A DNA stretch of 64,000 bases from Pseudomonas siliginis (lineage in GTDB: Bacteria > Pseudomonadota > Gammaproteobacteria > Pseudomonadales > Pseudomonadaceae). Position 1 is the first letter of the stretch, and each line of letters starts with the position of its first letter. Positions 1-7,957 of this stretch are shown one piece after another. Made by a program: the position numbers and the translations under genes. Under the pieces are notes generated by a model that made no database searches, had not been told where the DNA came from, and was given only the letters and a program-made list of their open reading frames with translations. Location of the stretch: positions 434,001 to 498,000 of the forward strand of contig NZ_JAHSTW010000002.1 in NCBI RefSeq assembly GCF_019145195.1. The letters are read 5' to 3'.

Positions 1-135
1 CATCACCTGTAATTCAATCACGCGCAACTACCAGACGCGTCTCAATTGTACTTATTTCATACATAGCTAGCATTGGACGCAAGATTCAAACGCTTTGCAA
101 AAAAGGACCTCTCGCTTCGGAAGCACTGACCTCTA

Positions 136-1014
136 ATGAAAAGCAACCTGATACTCTGCTGCTTTGGTGTAGGCATTGCGATTTTAACGAGCGCATCCCC
201 CTATTTAATTGGCGCCTCAATCAATCTGTATCTGGCAAGCGATAGCTTTTATTTGTACGCGCTCGCGGGCGCTTCGTTCCTCCTCATCGCCACGCCCCCA
301 TTAAAGCTGGCAGCCAACATCTATCTACAAAAAACCGCGTCCAAAACAAGATTTATTCTGAAGAAGGCAATCCTGAATCACCTACTAGACAGAAGCTTCG
401 GGCATACGCAAAAACCAGGCGAGCGGATCGAACTCATCGATGGCGACGTTGATGGCTCGATATATTTATATCACTCAATTTATCTGGATTTATCGCTGAA
501 CTGCAGCATCATTATCGCTGCGCTCCTGGTGACTGCCCACTATCATCCACTTCTGGCACTCGCACCACTTACCGGCCTTGTTTATGCTATTGCGGCATAC
601 CTTATAACTCGAAAAAATAGCAATTCACTGTTTGATGAGTACGTTCAAGAAAACACCTTAACAATAGGCGCCCTCTGTGAACTTTTAGTTAATGCAAAGC
701 CATACACCAACAGGACCAAGGTCGATATAAAAAATATCGAGCGCCTCGCTTTTCGCTCAAGCCTCAAAGCCACAACATTCGAATCAATGTCAGGTACATG
801 TTATCCGATAGCGATAGTGGTCTTATTATTGCTATCGGCTCATCTGCTAAGCGTTGGCGAAGCGACTATAGGCTCAATTTTTGCCTCAGCCATCTATCTT
901 GAACGCGTTCTGAGCCCCACGATGTCACTGATATCTATCTACTACTCGAGCAGAGAGGCATCTTATAGACGTAGTCGAATTCGTAGCTACGAACTGCAGC
1001 ACGAGGGGCATTGA
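136..1014 (+). CDS. ABC transporter six-transmembrane-domain protein without ATPase domain (first of pair)
   Basis: A 292-residue integral membrane protein. Hydrophobic segments lie near residues 5-27, 40-60, 120-158 and 222-260, the spacing of a type-1 ABC exporter membrane domain. The chain ends at about residue 290 with a basic tail, and no Walker A, signature or Walker B motif follows, so it is only the membrane half of an exporter. The start ATG has a weak GGAAG about 12 bases upstream. The stop is 3 bases before the next gene, which encodes a similar membrane protein. The gene is AT-rich with many rare codons compared with the rest of the window, suggesting horizontal acquisition. The substrate is unknown; a small exported peptide or natural product is a guess from architecture only. 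The family call is fairly secure, the function is not. Confidence 0.7.
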   Translation: MKSNLILCCFGVGIAILTSASPYLIGASINLYLASDSFYLYALAGASFLLIATPPLKLAANIYLQKTASKTRFILKKAILNHLLDRSFGHTQKPGERIELIDGDVDGSIYLYHSIYLDLSLNCSIIIAALLVTAHYHPLLALAPLTGLVYAIAAYLITRKNSNSLFDEYVQENTLTIGALCELLVNAKPYTNRTKVDIKNIERLAFRSSLKATTFESMSGTCYPIAIVVLLLLSAHLLSVGEATIGSIFASAIYLERVLSPTMSLISIYYSSREASYRRSRIRSYELQHEGH

Positions 1015-1017
1015 ACT

Positions 1018-1899
1018 ATGTTTATATGCTTGCGAAATAACCTGACCGTTTTTCTTCTTTCGGTTATTTGCCTTACCGTAGCAACTACATGTCAATTGTT
1101 AATACCATCAGTCATCGCAAAGAGCCTGTCGGCTCTTACTACTGGCTCCATTAACGCTGAATTTTATTTCACTCTTATCGCTGTTTTTCTAACCAAGCTA
1201 TCAAGCCAAGCTCTGGGCAATTCCTTGGCAACGCTCATGGAAGCAAGATCCCGTTTTCTACTTATCAACTTCATTGTGCATGATAAACGCCCCTCTCCAT
1301 TATGTTCTCGGGTGACATTGATAAAAGAAGACGCGGAAAAAATTGCTTCCGTCATTCATGACACAATCCATCTCATGGGCTCTTGCATTTTGACGGTTTC
1401 CGCAGCCTATATTCTGCTCAGGGAAAACATCTATTTCTTCCTGCCCATCGCTTTAATTATTGTGTTGACGTGCGTGCAGTTGAGATTTGCCAAGCCTGTA
1501 ATTCAGCGGCTATATGCAGCGGAAATGTCGAAGGAGGATTTTTACAAGGAGTCGTTTATCAGCGCTTTCAACGCTTCCAGCGATGGCAAGCAAAGTAAAA
1601 TGCAACTCATTAGAAGCTATGGATATTTGAAGGACACGGTAAGAGCACGCTACAAGTATCTGAAAGCAAGCGCCATACAGTCCTTCTGGCCGGAAATGGC
1701 TATCTCGGCAGGTACGGTTTCAGTCATTTTCTTCAGCGCCGCTGCCACGCCGGAATTATTTGGCGAGCGTCTTATTGCCTGTCTCGGTTATATCGGAATT
1801 TTTACCATGGCCAGCACGGGTTCGATAAGACTCGGAATCACGATGATTGGCGTGAAGGTATCCGTTGATAGGATCTTTAGAGGGCATCGATATGAATGA
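1018..1899 (+). CDS. ABC transporter six-transmembrane-domain protein without ATPase domain (second of pair)
   Basis: A 293-residue membrane protein with hydrophobic stretches near residues 8-35, 47-65, 117-155 and 222-265. It matches the preceding gene in size and layout and likewise lacks a nucleotide-binding domain. The two are probably halves of a heterodimeric membrane unit. The start ATG follows an AGGGG-type site. Its stop codon TGA (1897-1899) lies inside the next gene, so the ATPase gene is probably translationally coupled to it. Composition is AT-rich like its neighbours. The two proteins look like distant paralogues rather than a duplicated pair. Partner and cargo cannot be read from the sequence. 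Confidence 0.65.
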   Translation: MFICLRNNLTVFLLSVICLTVATTCQLLIPSVIAKSLSALTTGSINAEFYFTLIAVFLTKLSSQALGNSLATLMEARSRFLLINFIVHDKRPSPLCSRVTLIKEDAEKIASVIHDTIHLMGSCILTVSAAYILLRENIYFFLPIALIIVLTCVQLRFAKPVIQRLYAAEMSKEDFYKESFISAFNASSDGKQSKMQLIRSYGYLKDTVRARYKYLKASAIQSFWPEMAISAGTVSVIFFSAAATPELFGERLIACLGYIGIFTMASTGSIRLGITMIGVKVSVDRIFRGHRYE

Positions 1900-2611
1900 T
1901 ATGTTTATCCAGCAAATACGCCTGAAGCCAGACGTGACGGTGGGTGACCGGCTGCAAAACCTCTTCCCCCTTGAACTGCGCAACTCGATAACGGTTTTTA
2001 TTGGCGAAAATGGTGCTGGGAAATCCACATTACTTGAAGCTATTGCCATCAAGTCAGGCTGCAATCCAGAAGGCGGTGGGAAGAATTTCAATTTCTCGAC
2101 TGAGAATACTCATTCAAAACTGTACGAAAGCCTGACGCTCTCAAAAGGCTACCGAAGGGAGAAGGACGTTTTTTTCTACAGGGCAGAAACCTTCTACAAC
2201 TTGAATACTGCAATTCGCAAGCTTGATGCAGAGGCGAGCTTTGATCCCGAAATAAAGAGCTACTACGGCGGCGTGGATATGCATTGCCTGTCGCACGGTG
2301 AAGCCATGGAGGCGTTGTTTCAACATCGATTCAAAGCCCAAGGTCTGTATGTGCTCGACGAGCCGGAAGCATCGTTATCCCCGTTGAGGCAATTGGTTTT
2401 TATCAACCGGATAATGGAGCTGTCGCGCGGCGGCGCGCAGTTCATCATCGCTACTCACTCTCCCCTCATCATGTCGATCCCGGGATGTGATCTGAGGCAG
2501 ATATCGGGAGGGCGCTGCGAGCAAATAGCGCCCCAGGACACCGATGCTTACGCCGTGTACAAAGCGGTGCTCAATTCCGCCGGCGCCTATATCACGAAGA
2601 ACATGCAGTGA
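1892..2611 (+). CDS. AAA/ABC-like ATPase, COG3910 type
   Basis: A 239-residue soluble ATPase. Walker A is GENGAGKST at residues 38-46, an LSHGE signature-like motif lies at 133-137, Walker B is YVLDEPEAS at 153-161, and the H-loop is ATHS at 187-190. This arrangement fits the stand-alone predicted ATPases of COG3910, relatives of SMC/ABC ATPases, rather than a classical exporter ATPase. An in-frame TTG lies 27 bases upstream, but the ATG at 1892 has AGAGGG at a good distance and overlaps the stop of the membrane gene by 8 bases. The tight coupling to two ATPase-less ABC membrane proteins suggests it could energise or regulate them, which would be unusual. A terminator follows directly. Confidence 0.75.
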   Translation: MNDMFIQQIRLKPDVTVGDRLQNLFPLELRNSITVFIGENGAGKSTLLEAIAIKSGCNPEGGGKNFNFSTENTHSKLYESLTLSKGYRREKDVFFYRAETFYNLNTAIRKLDAEASFDPEIKSYYGGVDMHCLSHGEAMEALFQHRFKAQGLYVLDEPEASLSPLRQLVFINRIMELSRGGAQFIIATHSPLIMSIPGCDLRQISGGRCEQIAPQDTDAYAVYKAVLNSAGAYITKNMQ

Positions 2612-2622
2612 TATTGCAGGCA

Positions 2623-2652
2623 CAAAAAAACCGTCCGAAGACGGTTTTTTTC
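2623..2652. terminator. Bidirectional Rho-independent terminator
   Basis: The inverted repeat ACCGTC/GACGGT is flanked by an A-run on the left and a T-run on the right. It lies between the convergent ATPase gene (+) and the cytochrome gene (-), and can serve both. Confidence 0.8.
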
Positions 2653-2666
2653 AAAGCCGGCGCTGA

Positions 2667-3092
2667 TTACAGACCGGACATCTCTTTGATCGCACCCTTG
2701 AGCTCTTCATCGGTGCAATCGGCGCAGGTGCCTTTTGGCGGCATGGCGTTGATGCCGGTGATGGCCTTGGCGAGGATGCCGTCCAGACCACCCTGATGAT
2801 CGGCCCGCTCCTTCCAGGCTGCCTTGTCGCCGATCTTCGGCGCGCCGAGCAGGCCCGTGCCGTGACAAGCGTTGCAGTGCTTGGCGATCACGTCTTTAGG
2901 GGCCTTTGCTCCGCCGCCACCGCCAGCGGTAGCAGCCACTTCCATACCCTTGCATTCCTGCCCTTGAACACACACCTGGCCGACGGGCTCGAGGCGTTTG
3001 GCGATGTCGTCATTCGTCGCAGCTTGAGCGCTGACAGCCCAGAGGGCCAGTACGGTTGCTGGTGCAGCCAGCATTTTCATAATTAGGTTCAC
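2667..3092 (-). CDS. Cytochrome c5-family periplasmic c-type cytochrome
   Basis: A 141-residue exported monohaem cytochrome. The N-terminus is a signal peptide ending near AQA (residue 24). The haem site is CNACH at residues 73-77. Met117 in the AMPP segment is the likely sixth ligand. A C-terminal CADC pair (Cys123/Cys126) matches the disulfide found in cytochrome c5. An Ala/Gly-rich linker (residues 52-63) separates a poorly conserved N-terminal part with two further cysteines. It probably carries electrons in the periplasm. The chosen start is GTG, because GAGGG lies 7 bases upstream; an in-frame ATG four codons later is poorly spaced. Family is confident, partner unknown. Confidence 0.85.
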   Translation of the reverse strand: MNLIMKMLAAPATVLALWAVSAQAATNDDIAKRLEPVGQVCVQGQECKGMEVAATAGGGGGAKAPKDVIAKHCNACHGTGLLGAPKIGDKAAWKERADHQGGLDGILAKAITGINAMPPKGTCADCTDEELKGAIKEMSGL

Positions 3093-3261
3093 GCGTTCAC
3101 CCTCAATGGTGGCTATTCACGCCTGCGGCCACGGTTCGCAGGCGGGCGCAAGTATAGCGGGTAGGCCGCTGTACTGAAACAACCCCATGGTTAAAGGGGT
3201 CTTGTTGCCCATCGGTAAAACGGTCCGGGTGCCTTTGCCATATTGGCCTGGCGCCTTCTGC

Positions 3262-3810
3262 TTAAAAATTCGCCGGTGTGGCTGCGCTGATTAGTCGCGC
3301 CGGCACGTCGAACGGGTTACGGAAACGATGCGGCTTGGTACTTTCAAAATAGTAGCTGTCGCCGGCTTCGAGGATAAAAGTTTCCAGCCCTACCACCAGT
3401 TCGAGGCGGCCTTCCACCAGAATTCCGGTTTCCTCGCCCTCGTGGGTGAGCATTTCTTCGCCGGTGTCGGCGCCCGGCGGGTAGATTTCGTTGAGGAAGG
3501 CGATGGCGCGGCTCGGGTGGGCGCGGCCGACCAGTTTCATGGTCACGGCGCCGTCGGAGATGTCGATCAGCTCATTGGCCTTGTAGACGATCTGGGTTGG
3601 TTGGTCCTGCAGGATCTCTTCGGAAAAGAACTCGACCATCGACATGGGAATGCCGCCGAGCACCTTTCTCAGCGAACTGATCGAAGGGCTGACGCTGTTC
3701 TTTTCGATCATCGAAATGGTGCTGTTGGTGACGCCCGCGCGTTTGGCGAGTTCACGCTGGGAAAGCCCTTTGAGCTTGCGGATCGATTGCAGTCGTTCAC
3801 CGACGTCCAA
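3262..3810 (-). CDS. XRE-family transcriptional regulator with C-terminal cupin domain (PuuR-like)
   Basis: A 182-residue regulator. A helix-turn-helix covers residues 5-60 (QRELAKRAGVTNSTISMIEK region). A cupin fold follows at about 110-178 with the HEGEE segment and a PHRFRNP segment typical of small-ligand sensing. This is the architecture of PuuR and of many amino-acid or polyamine catabolism repressors. The start is TTG: AGGAGG lies 8 bases upstream, and no better in-frame start is seen. It lies downstream of dadX on the same strand but has its own spacing. An imperfect inverted repeat just upstream (3829-3877) may be its own operator. Target genes are inferred only from the nearby dad and puu-like genes. 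Confidence 0.85.
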   Translation of the reverse strand: MDVGERLQSIRKLKGLSQRELAKRAGVTNSTISMIEKNSVSPSISSLRKVLGGIPMSMVEFFSEEILQDQPTQIVYKANELIDISDGAVTMKLVGRAHPSRAIAFLNEIYPPGADTGEEMLTHEGEETGILVEGRLELVVGLETFILEAGDSYYFESTKPHRFRNPFDVPARLISAATPANF

Positions 3811-3828
3811 GGCGGGAGCCTCCTGATG

Positions 3829-3877
3829 TTGTAAGAATATTGAGCGTTATCATGGCGACAGCGTTCAGTATTTACAA
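3829..3877. promoter_or_regulatory. Operator-like inverted repeat upstream of the XRE-cupin regulator
   Basis: The half-site TTGTAAGAATATTGAGCG at 3829-3846 faces CGTTCAGTATTTACAA at 3862-3877, both ending in TTGTAA outward. The pair lies between dadX and the regulator start, where an autoregulatory operator would be expected. This is a pattern match only. Confidence 0.35.
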
Positions 3878-3898
3878 CAGCTGGCCCCCGCAGCGGCG

Positions 3899-4972
3899 TT
3901 AACCCTCGGAATAGAGCCTTGGCACCCGTTTCAGGTTGCAGAAGATCTGATACGGGATGGTATCGGCCCACTTCGCCACATCGCTGGCGAGGATGTTTTT
4001 ACCCCACAGCTCGACAGTTGAACCAAGCCCCGCTTCCGCTACGTCGGTCAGATCAATGCAGAGCATGTCCATCGACACGCGCCCCAGCAGGCGGCTGGGT
4101 TTGCCGGCGACCAGCACGGGTGTGCCGGTCGGCGCCTGGCGGGGGTAGCCGTCGGCGTAACCCATGGCGACCACGCCGATGCGCATCGGCTTGTCGGTGA
4201 TGAACCTGGCGCCATAGCCGATCGGTTCACCGGCCGGCAATTCACGCACGCTGATGACTTTCGATTCGAGGGTCATCACCGGTTGCAGGCGTTCGGCCAC
4301 GGCGTTGACTTCTTCGAACGGGGTCGCGCCGTAGAGCATGATGCCCGGGCGTACCCAGTCGCTTTGGATTTCTGGCCAACCGAGCACGGCTGGCGAGTTG
4401 CGCAGGCTGACTTCCGCCGCCAGACCCTGACGCGCCGCTTCGAACACCGCGACCTGCTCGGCACTGCTTTGCGCATGCAGTTCATCGGCGCGGGCGAAGT
4501 GGCTCATCAGCACGATTTTCGCCACCTTGCCGCTGGCCAGCAGACGCTGATAGGCCGCTGGATAATCCTTCGGATGCAGGCCGACGCGGTGCATGCCGGA
4601 ATCGAGCTTGAGCCATACCGTGATCGGTTTGCTCAGGACTGCCTGCTCGATCGCTTCGAGCTGCCACAGCGAATGCACCACGCACCAGAAATCATGCTCG
4701 ACGATCAACGCCAGCTCATCGGCTTCGAAGAAGCCTTCCAGCAGCAATACCGGTGCGCGAATCCCGGCGGAACGCAGCTCCAGAGCTTCTTCGATACAAG
4801 CCACGGCAAAACCATCCGCCTCGGCTTCCAGCGCCTGGGCGCAACGCACCGCGCCATGGCCGTAGGCGTCCGCCTTGATCACGGCGAGCGCCTTGGCGCC
4901 GGTGACTTCGCGGGCAATTCGGTAGTTGTGGCGCAGGGCTTGGAGGTCGATCAGGGCACGGGCAGGACGCAT
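3899..4972 (-). CDS. dadX: Catabolic alanine racemase
   Basis: A PLP-dependent racemase interconverting L- and D-alanine, of 357 residues, the usual DadX length. The PLP lysine is Lys33 in [10 protein letters not shown]. The opposite catalytic base is Tyr253 in IGYGARF. The barrel core and the C-terminal beta domain ([10 protein letters not shown] region) are intact. I chose the ATG at 4972, which starts MRPARALID as in other pseudomonad DadX proteins; an in-frame ATG eight codons upstream at 4996 is possible but has no better ribosome site. It lies downstream of dadA and a RidA gene in one direction, so it supplies D-alanine for DadA during L-alanine catabolism. Confidence 0.93.
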   Translation of the reverse strand: MRPARALIDLQALRHNYRIAREVTGAKALAVIKADAYGHGAVRCAQALEAEADGFAVACIEEALELRSAGIRAPVLLLEGFFEADELALIVEHDFWCVVHSLWQLEAIEQAVLSKPITVWLKLDSGMHRVGLHPKDYPAAYQRLLASGKVAKIVLMSHFARADELHAQSSAEQVAVFEAARQGLAAEVSLRNSPAVLGWPEIQSDWVRPGIMLYGATPFEEVNAVAERLQPVMTLESKVISVRELPAGEPIGYGARFITDKPMRIGVVAMGYADGYPRQAPTGTPVLVAGKPSRLLGRVSMDMLCIDLTDVAEAGLGSTVELWGKNILASDVAKWADTIPYQIFCNLKRVPRLYSEG

Positions 4973-5065
4973 GGCGGCAGACTTCTGGGCGGTCATGGGA
5001 AGAAAAACCGGCGCTGACTGACGACGTGAACCGCCAACAGCACCGGGAGAGGGATCTGTAAAACG

Positions 5066-5419
5066 TTATGGCAGCGCGGCGACGATGGAGATCTCCACCA
5101 GAATGCTCGGCTTGGCCATCTTCGCTTCGACGGTGGCACGGGCCGGCGCGGCGCCTTTTGGCAGCCACTGATCCCACACCGCGTTCATTCCGGCGAAGTG
5201 CGCTTCGATGTCGTTCAGGTAGATCGTCGCCGACAACAGATGCTGCTTGTCCGTCCCGGCCAGATCGAGCAAGCGCTCGATGTTGGCTAGCACCTCGCGG
5301 GTCTGCTGTTCAATTCCGGCGTCGAAGTCGTCGCCGACCTGCCCGGCCAGATACACGGTGCCGTTGTGGCTGACGATCTGACTCATGCGCTCATTGGTGA
5401 GCTGGCGCTGGATTGACAT
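5066..5419 (-). CDS. RidA/YjgF-family enamine/imine deaminase of the dad operon
   Basis: A 117-residue protein of the RidA family, with the conserved [13 protein letters not shown] segment near the N-terminus and the ARATVEAKM segment with the family arginine near residue 95. RidA proteins hydrolyse reactive imines and enamines released by PLP and flavin enzymes. Its gene overlaps the 3' end of dadA by 29 bases and precedes dadX. That fits removal of the 2-iminopropionate that DadA makes from D-alanine. It differs in sequence from the canonical RidA encoded at 33192, so the window holds two subfamilies. Family is confident; the substrate is inferred from the operon. Confidence 0.88.
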   Translation of the reverse strand: MSIQRQLTNERMSQIVSHNGTVYLAGQVGDDFDAGIEQQTREVLANIERLLDLAGTDKQHLLSATIYLNDIEAHFAGMNAVWDQWLPKGAAPARATVEAKMAKPSILVEISIVAALP

Positions 5420-6695
5420 GTTTTGCGGACTCCTGGGTCTGGTTGCCGTAACGGGAAATATCGAGGCCTTCAGCGCTGATCTGCGGCTTTTTCTTCGCCA
5501 TCAGGTCGGCGAGCAAACGGCCGGAACCACAGGCCATGGTCCAGCCGAGCGTACCGTGACCGGTATTGAGGAACAGATTCTTGAACGGCGTGGCGCCAAC
5601 GATCGGCGTACCGTCCGGCGTGGTCGGGCGCAGGCCGGTCCAGAAACTCGCTTCGGCCAGATTGCCGCCCTGAGGATAAAGGTCGTTGACGATCATCTCC
5701 AGGGTTTCGCGCCGACGCGGGTTCAGCGACAGGTCAAAACCGGCGATCTCGGCCATGCCGCCGACGCGGATGCGGTTGTCGAAACGGGTGATCGCGACTT
5801 TGTAGGTCTCGTCGAGAATGGTCGACGTTGGCGCCATGTCCGGGTTGGTGATCGGCACGGTCAGCGAGTAGCCCTTGAGCGGATACACCGGGGCCTTGAT
5901 GCCCAACGGCTTGAGCAGTTGCGGCGAGTAGCTGCCCAGCGCCAGCACGTAGCGGTCAGCGGTTTCCAGCTTGCCGTCGATCCACACACCGTTGATGCGA
6001 TCACCGGCGTAGTCGAGTTTCTGGATGTCCTGGCCAAAACGGAATTCCACGCCGAGCTTGCGCGCCATTTCGGCGAGACGGGTGGTGAAGATCTGGCAGT
6101 CGCCGGTCTGGTCGTTGGGCAGACGCAGGGCGCCAGCGAGAATGTCAGTCACGCCTGCCAGAGCCGGTTCGACGCGGGCAATGCCGGCGCGGTCGAGGAC
6201 TTCAAACGGCACGCCGGACTCTTTCAGCACGGCGATGTCTTTGGCGGCGTTATCCAGCTGCGCCTGAGTGCGGAACAACTGCGTGGTGCCGAGGCTGCGG
6301 CCTTCGTAGGCGATGCCGGTTTCGGCGCGCAATTCATCGAGGCAGTCGCGGCTGTACTCGGACAGACGCACCATGCGCTCCTTGTTCACCGCGTAACGGC
6401 TGGCGGTGCAGTTGCGCAGCATTTGCGCCATCCACAGGTATTGGTCGATATCGGCGGTGGCCTTGATCGCCAATGGCGCATGGCGTTGCAGCAACCACTT
6501 GATGGCCTTGAGCGGCACGCCCGGCGCGGCCCACGGCGAGGCGTAACCCGGCGAGACCTGGCCGGCGTTGGCGAAACTGGTCTCCATGGCCGCAGCAGGC
6601 TGCCGGTCGACCACCACCACTTCAAACCCGGCACGGGCCAGATAGTAAGCACTGGCGGTACCGATGACGCCGCTACCCAAGACCATGACGCGCAT
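5391..6695 (-). CDS. dadA: D-amino acid dehydrogenase (small subunit)
   Basis: An FAD-dependent, membrane-associated dehydrogenase that oxidises D-alanine and other D-amino acids to 2-oxo acids and feeds electrons to quinone. The 434-residue protein starts with the dinucleotide-binding motif [17 protein letters not shown] (residues 7-23) and ends with the DAO-family [14 protein letters not shown] segment. The ATG at 6695 has GAGGG 7 bases upstream; an in-frame TTG two codons earlier was rejected. It is followed by an overlapping RidA gene and dadX, the standard pseudomonad catabolic alanine operon. An Lrp-type regulator is divergently encoded upstream. Confidence 0.95.
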   Translation of the reverse strand: MRVMVLGSGVIGTASAYYLARAGFEVVVVDRQPAAAMETSFANAGQVSPGYASPWAAPGVPLKAIKWLLQRHAPLAIKATADIDQYLWMAQMLRNCTASRYAVNKERMVRLSEYSRDCLDELRAETGIAYEGRSLGTTQLFRTQAQLDNAAKDIAVLKESGVPFEVLDRAGIARVEPALAGVTDILAGALRLPNDQTGDCQIFTTRLAEMARKLGVEFRFGQDIQKLDYAGDRINGVWIDGKLETADRYVLALGSYSPQLLKPLGIKAPVYPLKGYSLTVPITNPDMAPTSTILDETYKVAITRFDNRIRVGGMAEIAGFDLSLNPRRRETLEMIVNDLYPQGGNLAEASFWTGLRPTTPDGTPIVGATPFKNLFLNTGHGTLGWTMACGSGRLLADLMAKKKPQISAEGLDISRYGNQTQESAKHVNPAPAHQ

Positions 6696-6848
6696 TTTCA
6701 ATCCCTCATCGCGGCTTTTCGCCGAACTGTTTGTTAGAGCAATGATGGGCGCAGTGTAAAAAAGAAATGCCAGTGCTTTTCACTATATAAGCGCCTATAT
6801 TTGGCGACAATTCTCGGCAAAAACCCTTTTCACGGAGGCGCATCCCCT

Positions 6849-7337
6849 ATGCGTACCAACACTCAGACCAAACGTGAGCTGGACAAGATCGACCGCAACA
6901 TCCTGCGAATCCTCCAGGCGGACGGGCGGATTTCCTTTACCGAGCTCGGGGAAAAGGTCGGCCTCTCGACCACGCCGTGCACCGAGCGCGTGCGACGTCT
7001 GGAGCGCGAGGGGATCATCATGGGCTACAACGCCCGGCTCAATCCGCAGCATTTGAAGGGTAGCCTGCTGGTGTTCGTCGAGATCAGCCTCGACTACAAA
7101 TCCGGCGACACATTCGAAGAGTTCCGACGCGCGGTGCTGAAGCTGCCGCATGTGCTGGAGTGCCATTTGGTGTCAGGGGATTTCGACTATCTGGTGAAAG
7201 CGCGGATTTCCGAGATGGCCTCGTATCGCAAACTGCTCGGCGACATTCTCTTGAAGCTGCCGCATGTGCGTGAATCGAAGAGCTACATCGTCATGGAAGA
7301 GGTGAAAGAGAGCCTTTGCCTGCCGATTCCGGATTGA
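6849..7337 (+). CDS. Lrp/AsnC-family regulator of the dad operon
   Basis: A 162-residue regulator with an N-terminal helix-turn-helix (residues 8-60, ISFTELGEKVGLSTTPCTER) and a C-terminal ligand-binding domain of the Lrp/AsnC type (SGDFDYLVKA region near residue 120). The chosen ATG at 6849 has GGAGG 11 bases upstream. A possible earlier start at 6801 would add 16 residues with no family similarity. Its divergent orientation to dadA, with 153 bases between, matches pseudomonads where an Lrp protein activates dadAX in response to L-alanine. The target is inferred from that known arrangement. Confidence 0.9.
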   Translation: MRTNTQTKRELDKIDRNILRILQADGRISFTELGEKVGLSTTPCTERVRRLEREGIIMGYNARLNPQHLKGSLLVFVEISLDYKSGDTFEEFRRAVLKLPHVLECHLVSGDFDYLVKARISEMASYRKLLGDILLKLPHVRESKSYIVMEEVKESLCLPIPD

Positions 7338-7347
7338 TCACCGCAAT

Positions 7348-7455
7348 GATCGTTCCCACGCTCTGCGTGGGAATGCAGCCCGGGACGCTCTGCGTCCCAA
7401 AGGCCGAACGCGGAGCGTCCGAAGAGGCATTCCCACGCAGAGCGTGGGAACGATC
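7348..7455. repeat. REP-type paired palindrome, ACGCTCTGCGTGGGA family
   Basis: Two perfectly complementary 28-base arms (7348-7375 and 7428-7455) each contain a smaller palindrome (TCCCACGCTCTGCGTGGGA). A related GACGCTCTGCGTCC unit lies inside the loop. It sits between convergent genes, typical of pseudomonad REP pairs, and may act as a terminator or mRNA end stabiliser. Confidence 0.85.
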
Positions 7456-7457
7456 GC

Positions 7458-7811
7458 TTACACCAACACCTGCCGATTCGCCGCCATGTACTCGAAAATC
7501 TGCTTCTCGACCCGTGGATGTATCAACTCCACCGGCCGCCGCTCGTTCGGGCACGGCAGGGTCTTGGTCGTACCAAACAATCGACAGATCAGCGGCCGCT
7601 CTTCATACACCGTGCAGCCATTCGGCCCCAGATGCACACAGTTGAGTTCTTCCAGCGCCGCATCCTGCTCGGCGCGGGATTTGCGCGGCAGCCGGGCCAT
7701 TTCCTCGGGCGACGTGGTCACCGGGCCGCAGCAGTCGTGGCAGCCCGGCACGCAGTCGAACGTGGGGATCTGCTGACGCAGGTTGCGGATTTTCTGGCTG
7801 TTGCAGCTCAT
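7458..7811 (-). CDS. YkgJ-family cysteine-cluster protein
   Basis: A 117-residue protein with the zinc- or iron-binding cysteine pattern of the YkgJ family: CVPGCHDCCG near residues 20-29, then cysteines in LNCVHLGPNGC and RPLICRLFG, and a last LPCPN. The biochemical role of the family is not established; metal-cluster binding is the usual prediction. The start at 7811 (MSCNSQ) places the first cysteine cluster at the family position; a longer in-frame reading starting at 7895 is unlikely. The stop is 2 bases beyond a REP pair. The oxidoreductase gene upstream is divergent. Confidence 0.8.
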   Translation of the reverse strand: MSCNSQKIRNLRQQIPTFDCVPGCHDCCGPVTTSPEEMARLPRKSRAEQDAALEELNCVHLGPNGCTVYEERPLICRLFGTTKTLPCPNERRPVELIHPRVEKQIFEYMAANRQVLV

Positions 7812-7957
7812 CGAAACGGTGACCAAAGTGGCGGGCTGATGATTGTGCCGCAAAAGCCCGGATCCAGACACCGCAGGCCGACCGATGTTGCCCACGTTCG
7901 GGCGTGCGGCTTATGCTCCGTCAAATTTTCTCGACACTCAGCCGTTGGATGATGCCC

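Noticed and set aside
1..135. Open frame from the left edge running into the first membrane gene
   Set aside because: The frame starting at base 3 stays open past position 136 but has no features; with the edge so close it cannot be judged.
5385..6737. A 450-codon plus-strand frame opposite dadA
   Set aside because: Shadow of dadA, which is full length with an intact FAD motif.
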